Below are positions 15,859 to 20,153 of a DNA stretch of 20,153 nucleotides, piece by piece (position 1 is the stretch's first letter; the number at the start of each line of letters is the position of its first letter). Origin of the DNA: an uncultured Bacilli bacterium (GTDB lineage: Bacteria; Bacillota_I; Bacilli_A; RF39; UBA660). Location: assembly GCA_947853245.1 (NCBI GenBank), contig CANTWP010000048.1, positions 1-20,153 of the forward strand. Direction: 5' to 3'. The notes under the pieces are model-generated. The model was not told the DNA's origin and searched no databases. It was given only the letters and a program-made list of their open reading frames with translations. A program made the translations under genes and the position numbers.

Positions 15859-15869
15859 CTGCTCTTTTC

Positions 15870-15972
15870 CTTTAATGTTTACCAAGTTAGCTGACGGGTT
15901 AGGAATAAAGGTTCCCTTCATTAAGATTAACCCCAGAAAATGGTTCCTCGGCTCTTTTTAGAGATTCAACAA
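15870..15972 (-). ncRNA. c-di-AMP riboswitch (ydaO/yuaA type)
   Basis: The minus strand carries the conserved ydaO blocks in order: AATCTCTAAAAAGAG, then CCGAGGAACCA (15938-15951 region), TGGGGTTAATC, and AACCCGTCAGCTAAC (15886-15900), the hallmark segment of this class. A terminator follows at once, fitting the usual arrangement in which ligand binding stops transcription. It controls the two glycosyltransferase genes. The boundaries are estimated by eye. Confidence 0.88.
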
Positions 15973-15991
15973 TAATTTCTATTACAAATAC

Positions 15992-16020
15992 ATATTAACA
16001 TAATTCGGAAAAATAAGCAA
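15992..16020 (-). promoter_or_regulatory. Possible promoter of the riboswitch-glycosyltransferase unit
   Basis: TTGCTT (16015-16020) and TAATAT (15992-15997) are 17 bases apart on the minus strand, just upstream of the riboswitch. The -10 is only a partial match. Confidence 0.4.
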
Positions 16021-16023
16021 ACT

Positions 16024-16049
16024 AAAAAATATCACAAATAAATGTGATA
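16024..16049 (-). terminator. Terminator of the perR-rubrerythrin-hydrogenase operon
   Basis: On the minus strand TATCACA and TGTGATA form a perfect 7-bp stem (16043-16049 with 16030-16036) around a 6-base loop, followed by T run (16024-16029). It starts four bases past the hydrogenase stop. Confidence 0.85.
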
Positions 16050-16052
16050 ATT

Positions 16053-17480
16053 TTATCTTTTATTATAAGTAGTATGTAATAATTCTTCACTTAATTTACT
16101 ACCTGGTTTATCTAAAAATTTTTGATACATCTTTTGAATTCGTGGATTTTGATGACTACATTTTATCTTAGTTTCTTTATCTCTAGAATATAACCCCGCA
16201 ATTCTTTGCTTTCTAGTTTCTTCTTCTTTAGATAAATCAGCTTTAGGTTGGCCACCTCCACCAATACATCCACCAACACAATTCATTATTTCAATATAAT
16301 GATATTTACTAGTACCATTTTTTACTTGTTCAAGTATTTCTTTAGCATAACTCATACCATGAATTATAGCTATATTAAGACTTAAATCGTTAATTGTAAC
16401 TGTTGTTTCTTTAACATTTTCAAAGCCTCGAACATCAGTAAATTCAATTTTTTCGAGTGGTAAATCAGTGTTAGTAATCATATTATAAGCAGTACGTAAT
16501 GCGGCTTCCATAACTCCACCAGTATTACCAAATATAACGCCGGCACCACTTCCTTCAGGAAAGAATTCATCATAAGTACTTTCTTTAATATAATCATACC
16601 TAATTTCTTTAGATTTAATTATATCAGTAAGTTCACTAGTGGTAATAACTAAATCGGTTCCTTCTATTTCTTCTCTAGTAATTTCAAATTTCTTAGCAGT
16701 ACAAGGAGTAATCGCAACCGTAAAAGTATTTTTTTCATCAATATTATTCATATGACAAAAATATTTTTTAACAGCCATTCCCATCATACCGATTGGGCTT
16801 TTACAAGTCGAAATATTATCAAGAAGTTCTGGATAAAATTGTTCTGCGTATTTTACCCAAGCTGGGCAGCAAGATGTAAACATAGGTAATTTACCTTGAT
16901 TATTGATTCGTTCTACTAATTCGTTAGCCTCTTCCATAATAGTAAGATCGGCCGCAAAAGTAGTATCGAAGACATAATCAAACCCTAAACTTTTTAGTGC
17001 ACCTATCATTTTTTCTTGAGAAAACGTACCAGCACTTGCGCCAAAGCTTTCCGCAAACGCTACTCTAACTGAAGGTGATGTATAAGCAATACATATTTTA
17101 TTATTACTTAAAGCCTCTTCTAATCTTTTAATGTCATTTTTAGGAATCAAAGCTCCAGTTGGGCAAGTTTGAATACACTGACCACAATTAACACAAAGTT
17201 CGCTGTTAGCATCAAACTCCATACCTTCTCTAATTTTACATGTTTGAATGCACATACCACAATTGATACACTTTTCTAAGATTCGAGAAATTGCTACATT
17301 ATCTTTAGCTATTTTAACAGCATTACTTGGTGTTACAATTTCTTCTTCAATTAATTCAAACATTGATTTAGGGACGCCACATAATGGACATACCCAATCA
17401 TCAGGTAAATCTTTAAATAATATCTTTTCTTTAGTTTCATCATAAATATGACCACAAATCTTACAACGATACTTTTTCAT
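16053..17480 (-). CDS. [FeFe] hydrogenase with N-terminal rubredoxin domain
   Basis: This 475-residue protein combines three modules. Residues 1-45 are a rubredoxin domain with C6, C9, C31 and C34 (YRCKICGHIYDE, VCPLCG). Residues 68-110 bind two [4Fe-4S] clusters (C71, C74, C77, C81 and C96, C99, C102, C106). Residues 125-420 are the H-cluster domain, with motifs TSCCPAW (C204, C205), TPCTAKKFE (C260) and MNCVGGCIGGGGQP (C401, C405); all four cluster-binding cysteines and the proton-path cysteine are present. No signal peptide, so it is cytoplasmic. It reversibly interconverts H2 with protons and electrons; the fused rubredoxin suggests direct exchange with rubrerythrin, encoded 14 bases upstream. 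ATG 17480 follows AGAGGTAAA. Maturases HydE, F and G are not in the window. Confidence 0.93.
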   Translation of the reverse strand: MKKYRCKICGHIYDETKEKILFKDLPDDWVCPLCGVPKSMFELIEEEIVTPSNAVKIAKDNVAISRILEKCINCGMCIQTCKIREGMEFDANSELCVNCGQCIQTCPTGALIPKNDIKRLEEALSNNKICIAYTSPSVRVAFAESFGASAGTFSQEKMIGALKSLGFDYVFDTTFAADLTIMEEANELVERINNQGKLPMFTSCCPAWVKYAEQFYPELLDNISTCKSPIGMMGMAVKKYFCHMNNIDEKNTFTVAITPCTAKKFEITREEIEGTDLVITTSELTDIIKSKEIRYDYIKESTYDEFFPEGSGAGVIFGNTGGVMEAALRTAYNMITNTDLPLEKIEFTDVRGFENVKETTVTINDLSLNIAIIHGMSYAKEILEQVKNGTSKYHYIEIMNCVGGCIGGGGQPKADLSKEEETRKQRIAGLYSRDKETKIKCSHQNPRIQKMYQKFLDKPGSKLSEELLHTTYNKR

Positions 17481-17494
17481 TTTACCTCTAATTA

Positions 17495-18034
17495 TTAATA
17501 ATTGTTAGCTTTTCTTTCAAAATAACTTTGTGGATGAGCACATACTGGGCATACTTCTGGAGCTTTTTTACCAATTACTACATGACCACAGTTTCTACAT
17601 ACCCAAATAGTATCTCCTTCGTTTGAGAAAACTAATCCTTCATTAATATTTTGAATTAATTTTCTATATCTTTCTTCATGTTCTTTTTCAATAGCCGCAA
17701 CAGCTTCAAATTTATACGCTAAAGAGTCAAATCCTTCTTCACGTGCTACTTTAGCAAATTCCGCATACATATCAGTCCATTCATAGTTTTCACCTTCAGC
17801 AGCTGCAAGTAAATTTGCTTCAGTATCAGGAACTGAGCCACCATTTAATTCTTTAAACCACATTTTGGCATGTTCTTTTTCATTATTAGCTGTTTCTTCA
17901 AATATAGCAGCAATTTGCTCGTATCCATCTTTTTTAGCACGACTAGCAAAATAAGTATATTTATTTCTAGCTTGACTTTCTCCTGCAAAAGCAGTCATTA
18001 AATTTTGTTCTGTTTTACTTCCTTTTAATTCCAT
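17495..18034 (-). CDS. rbr: Rubrerythrin
   Basis: Rubrerythrin reduces hydrogen peroxide to water in anaerobes, taking electrons from rubredoxin. This 179-residue protein has the N-terminal four-helix di-iron domain with Glu-rich helices (FAGESQARNKYTYFA, EETANNEKEHAKMWF, EKEHEERYRKL). At the C-terminus a rubredoxin-type iron centre is formed by C146, C149, C162 and C165 (VCRNCGHVV, VCPVCAHPQ). I start at ATG 18034, eleven bases after GAGGAGG in the end of perR; a start 24 bases upstream would overlap perR. It is the middle gene of the perR-rbr-hydrogenase operon, so it is probably derepressed by peroxide. Confidence 0.95.
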   Translation of the reverse strand: MELKGSKTEQNLMTAFAGESQARNKYTYFASRAKKDGYEQIAAIFEETANNEKEHAKMWFKELNGGSVPDTEANLLAAAEGENYEWTDMYAEFAKVAREEGFDSLAYKFEAVAAIEKEHEERYRKLIQNINEGLVFSNEGDTIWVCRNCGHVVIGKKAPEVCPVCAHPQSYFERKANNY

Positions 18035-18036
18035 AA

Positions 18037-18408
18037 TTATTTTTCCTCCTCTAAACAATTTTTACAAATGCCTTTATAATATATTTCGTAACTCATTACT
18101 TTATTACCAGAGATTTCCTTAAAATCACAATGATTAACTTCATCAACATCAATAATAGTATTACATTTTGTACATATAAAATGGTCATGGGGATAAATCA
18201 TATTATCAAAGCGATCAATACCATCATCCATTTTGATACGTTTTATATGTTTTTCTTCAACTAAAGAATTTAAATTGCGATATACTGTACCTAAACTGAT
18301 ATTAGGAATAGTCTTTCTAGCAATATTATAAATATCTTCAGCATTACTATGACAACGGTTATTATTAACTATGTCTAATACTAATATTTTTTGTTTTGTA
18401 TTTTTCAA
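18037..18408 (-). CDS. perR: Peroxide-sensing Fur family repressor (PerR type)
   Basis: This 123-residue Fur family protein has an N-terminal winged helix (HSNAEDIYNIARK, then SLGTVYRNLNSLVEE) and a C-terminal metal-binding domain with HDHFICTKC and CKNC, so the structural zinc site is C79, C82, C115 and C118. The regulatory site probably includes D68 of DRFD and H74 and H76 of HDHF. The family includes Fur, Zur and PerR; PerR is inferred from the operon with rubrerythrin and from the operator type. The start is TTG at 18408 after AGGAGGG, an uncommon start codon that may keep the repressor level low. The rubrerythrin ribosome site lies in its last codons. It should repress its own operon. 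Confidence 0.85.
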   Translation of the reverse strand: MKNTKQKILVLDIVNNNRCHSNAEDIYNIARKTIPNISLGTVYRNLNSLVEEKHIKRIKMDDGIDRFDNMIYPHDHFICTKCNTIIDVDEVNHCDFKEISGNKVMSYEIYYKGICKNCLEEEK

Positions 18409-18423
18409 GATATCCCTCCTAAC

Positions 18424-18438
18424 TAGTAATGATTACTA
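18424..18438. promoter_or_regulatory. PerR-type operator in the perR-rbr-hydrogenase promoter
   Basis: TAGTAATGATTACTA is a perfect 7-1-7 inverted repeat, close to the Per box TTATAATnATTATAA. It lies just downstream of the -10 box and ends 16 bp from the perR start, where a bound repressor would block transcription. Confidence 0.85.
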
Positions 18439-18443
18439 ATTAA

Positions 18444-18472
18444 AGTATACTATAGATAATCGAGGAATGCAA
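18444..18472 (-). promoter_or_regulatory. Sigma-A-type promoter of the perR operon
   Basis: TTGCAT (18467-18472) and TATACT (18444-18449) are spaced exactly 17 bases on the minus strand, directly upstream of the operator. Confidence 0.75.
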
Positions 18473-18514
18473 GAGTTTTGTAAAAAATAAATATACAATA
18501 GTATATAAAACTAA

Positions 18515-18549
18515 ATTAAAACTATCAGTATAATCAAATCTGATAGCTT
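18515..18549 (-). terminator. Terminator of the D-Ala-D-Ala carboxypeptidase gene
   Basis: On the minus strand CTATCAG and CTGATAG form a 7-bp stem (18540-18546 with 18522-18528) around an 11-base loop, followed by TTTTAATTTAG. It begins nine bases past the stop. The T run is interrupted. Confidence 0.65.
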
Positions 18550-18554
18550 TAATT

Positions 18555-19706
18555 TTAAAATATTCCGTTTAATATACTCTTAATATTTCTTAAATAAAGT
18601 TCAAATATATTTACTTTATTTATATTCTCTTTAACTGTAACGGGAATTGTCTTAATTACAGTATTATTTTCTTTAACTTCCATTTCCCCTACTTTATCAC
18701 CAATATTTAATGCAGACTTTAAAGAATTAAATTTTAATTCATAAGAGAAATTTCTTTTTTCTGTACCCTTCTTATTTAAAAATGTAAGTGATTCCAAAGG
18801 TACTATTTCTACTTCAGTTTTATTACCAAGAGAAACTGGTACTTTACCTACTATTGTATCAGTAGATAAAACTTCTTCTACTTCATACTGAGCAAAAGCA
18901 TAATCTAACATTTCTGTAATTTCAGCATTTCTTACCTTACTATCTGGTTCACCCATTACTACTGCTATAAAACGAGAATCACCTTTTTTAGCAGTTGCGG
19001 TTAAACAATAACCTGCTTCTTTTGTATAACCCGTTTTTAAACCATCCACACCAGGATAGAAACGAACTAATTTATTTGTATTAACTAACCATATTTTACG
19101 GTCTGTTCCCTGTCTTAAATAATCTTCATAAATAGAAGTGTATTCTAAAACTTCTGGATGCTTTACTAGTTCTTTAGCTATAAGTGCCATATCATAAGCA
19201 CTAGAATAATGTTCAGCCGCATCTAATCCATGGGGATTTTTAAAATTAGTATCGGTTAGGCCTAGCTGTTTAGCACGTTCATTCATCATTGAAACAAACA
19301 TACCTTCCGTACCAGCAATTTTTTCTGCCATAGCTACTACAGCATCATTGCCACTAGCAATTGCAATACCTTTAAACAGGTCTCTAACACTCATCTGTTC
19401 TCCTGTTTCTAGAAGGATCTGACTTCCTCCCATTCCTGATGCATTAGGACTAACTGTAACAATATCATCCCAAGAAACTACACCTTTTTCAATATTCTCT
19501 ACAATAAGTAACATGCTCATCATTTTGGTCATTGATGCAGGATGTAATTTTTGATGAGAATTTTTTTCAAATATAATTTCACCAGTTGTAGGTTCAATAA
19601 CAATAGCAGAAACAGCAGTTTCCGCTAAATCAAGTTCCTCTGCTTTTACTACATTGTAGGAACAAAAAACAAACATAATTAATATAATATATAAGAATCT
19701 TTTCAT
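18555..19706 (-). CDS. dacF: D-alanyl-D-alanine carboxypeptidase (DacF/DacA family, PBP5-like)
   Basis: This penicillin-binding protein trims the terminal D-Ala from peptidoglycan stem peptides and so limits cross-linking. The 383 residues begin with a signal peptide (about 1-22, MKRFLYIILIMFVFCSYNVV). The three active-site motifs of S11 peptidases are present: SMTK (S58, K61), SGN (S118) and KTG (224-226). The C-terminal beta domain (about 275-360) is followed by a hydrophobic amphipathic end (NIFELYLRNIKSILNGIF) that would hold it on the membrane. The ATG at 19706 follows AGAGGTGG. In Bacillus dacF sits next to spoIIA; here it is about 11 kb away, so the choice of DacF over DacA or DacB is uncertain. 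I found no clear sigma-F promoter. Confidence 0.9.
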   Translation of the reverse strand: MKRFLYIILIMFVFCSYNVVKAEELDLAETAVSAIVIEPTTGEIIFEKNSHQKLHPASMTKMMSMLLIVENIEKGVVSWDDIVTVSPNASGMGGSQILLETGEQMSVRDLFKGIAIASGNDAVVAMAEKIAGTEGMFVSMMNERAKQLGLTDTNFKNPHGLDAAEHYSSAYDMALIAKELVKHPEVLEYTSIYEDYLRQGTDRKIWLVNTNKLVRFYPGVDGLKTGYTKEAGYCLTATAKKGDSRFIAVVMGEPDSKVRNAEITEMLDYAFAQYEVEEVLSTDTIVGKVPVSLGNKTEVEIVPLESLTFLNKKGTEKRNFSYELKFNSLKSALNIGDKVGEMEVKENNTVIKTIPVTVKENINKVNIFELYLRNIKSILNGIF

Positions 19707-19747
19707 ATTCCACCTCTAATAAAAAATATGTAATTAATCAAAAAGTA

Positions 19748-19776
19748 TTTACAATTTTTACAAATTAATATATAAT
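19748..19776 (+). promoter_or_regulatory. Promoter of tRNA-Gly
   Basis: TTTACA (19748-19753) and consensus TATAAT (19771-19776) are 17 bases apart, nine bases before the tRNA. Confidence 0.85.
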
Positions 19777-19784
19777 GTAGTCAT

Positions 19785-19859
19785 GCAGGTGTAGTACAAT
19801 GGTTCGTATGCGGCCTTGCCAAGGCTGAGATGGGAGTTCGATTCTCCTCACTTGCTCCA
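19785..19859 (+). tRNA. tRNA-Gly (anticodon GCC)
   Basis: A 75-base cloverleaf is visible. The acceptor stem GCAGGTG pairs with CACTTGC, the anticodon stem CGGCC/GGCTG holds the loop TTGCCAA with anticodon GCC, and the T arm is GGGAG-TTCGATT-CTCCT. The discriminator is T, as usual for bacterial tRNA-Gly, and CCA is encoded. Confidence 0.97.
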
Positions 19860-19900
19860 GAGTTAAATATGCTCGAACTCGAGCACTTACATAAAGATTT

Positions 19901-19926
19901 TCAACTTTAATTAGTTGATTTTTTTT
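19901..19926 (+). terminator. Terminator after tRNA-Gly
   Basis: TCAACT (19901-19906) pairs with AGTTGA (19913-19918) around a 6-base loop and is followed by eight T. It overlaps the 3' end of the convergent partial gene. Confidence 0.85.
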
Positions 19927-20153
19927 GTTTCTTCTAGTATGCTTTGTAAATATTTCTTATCATCTATTTTACTTATTGCAAAACATTTTTTACCTAAGTC
20001 TTTAAAACTAGAACCACAGTGATATAATTCTTTTTTGTCAACTATAATAAATCTATCATGAAATGAATTATTACTTATAAATTTAGTATTTGTATATTGA
20101 ACATTATATTTTTTAACAAGTTCTTCACTAATATTTTTAGATACATTAATTAT
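19911..20153 (-). CDS. C-terminal end of a protein with an HDRF...SSFKDLGKK motif (partial at window edge)
   Basis: An open frame of 80 codons enters from the right edge and ends TAA at 19911. It has no start in the window. The visible part includes NSFHDRFIIVDKKELYHCGS then SFKDLGKKCFAISKID. This resembles the C-terminal domain of ORF6N/KilA-N-type phage-related proteins and a degenerate phospholipase D-like HxD signature (FHDRF, Gly-Ser-Ser-x-K-D). From the family, that domain often sits on prophage or defence-associated DNA-binding proteins. The N-terminal domain that would decide this lies outside. The start coordinate on the minus strand is beyond 20153. Confidence 0.6.
   Translation of the reverse strand: MINVSKNISEELVKKYNVQYTNTKFISNNSFHDRFIIVDKKELYHCGSSFKDLGKKCFAISKIDDKKYLQSILEETKKIN

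Noticed and set aside
19870..19885. 7-bp inverted repeat TGCTCGA-AC-TCGAGCA after tRNA-Gly, considered as a terminator or attachment site.
   Set aside because: It has a two-base loop and no T run, and the real terminator follows at 19901-19926. It may only be a processing hairpin. No repeat of the tRNA end is in the window.
1..20153. CRISPR arrays, insertion sequences, rRNA genes.
   Set aside because: No regularly spaced repeats, transposase fragments or rRNA-like sequence were seen.

Overview
The window looks like chromosome from a low-GC, anaerobic, endospore-forming member of the Bacillota. The evidence is strong AT bias, AAAGGAGG-type ribosome binding sites, TAA as the dominant stop, sporulation genes (spoIIAA, sigF, spoVAC-D-E, sigK), an iron-only hydrogenase with rubrerythrin and PerR, and the Gram-positive sepF-divIVA-ileS cluster. 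The exact order cannot be fixed from this sequence; an Erysipelotrichia/uncultured Bacilli-like or clostridial relative is plausible. Nearly all genes lie on the minus strand; sigK and a tRNA are the clear exceptions.

Left part (1-2 kb): a cation diffusion facilitator gene cut by an in-frame TGA, then a small twin-HTH regulator, then about 500 bp without an ordinary gene. That gap carries a strong ribosome binding site followed by a short open frame for an amphipathic peptide with no normal start codon.

Sporulation block (2.0-9.2 kb), read right to left on the minus strand: an exported coiled-coil protein of unknown function, spoIIAA, sigF (no spoIIAB between them), a large surface protein with its own sigma-A-type promoter and terminator, then spoVAC-spoVAD-spoVAE behind a sigma-G-like promoter. 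sigK stands divergently on the plus strand, in one piece. The order spoIIA then spoVA matches the Bacillus arrangement apart from the missing anti-sigma gene and the inserted surface gene.

Cell division and translation block (9.2-13.6 kb): sepF, divIVA and ileS. ileS is preceded by an isoleucine T-box leader. Its product is a type 2 isoleucyl-tRNA synthetase whose HIGH signature reads GIHH, a form associated with very high mupirocin resistance.

Envelope block (13.7-16.0 kb): two overlapping glycosyltransferase genes under a c-di-AMP (ydaO-type) riboswitch with a terminator.

Oxidative stress block (16.0-18.5 kb): perR, rubrerythrin and a rubredoxin-fused [FeFe] hydrogenase in one operon with a perfect PerR-type operator over the promoter. 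Together they suggest a route for electrons from hydrogen, or shared carriers, to peroxide.

Right end (18.5-20.15 kb): a D-alanyl-D-alanine carboxypeptidase, a tRNA-Gly(GCC) on the plus strand, and the C-terminal end of a gene running off the edge.
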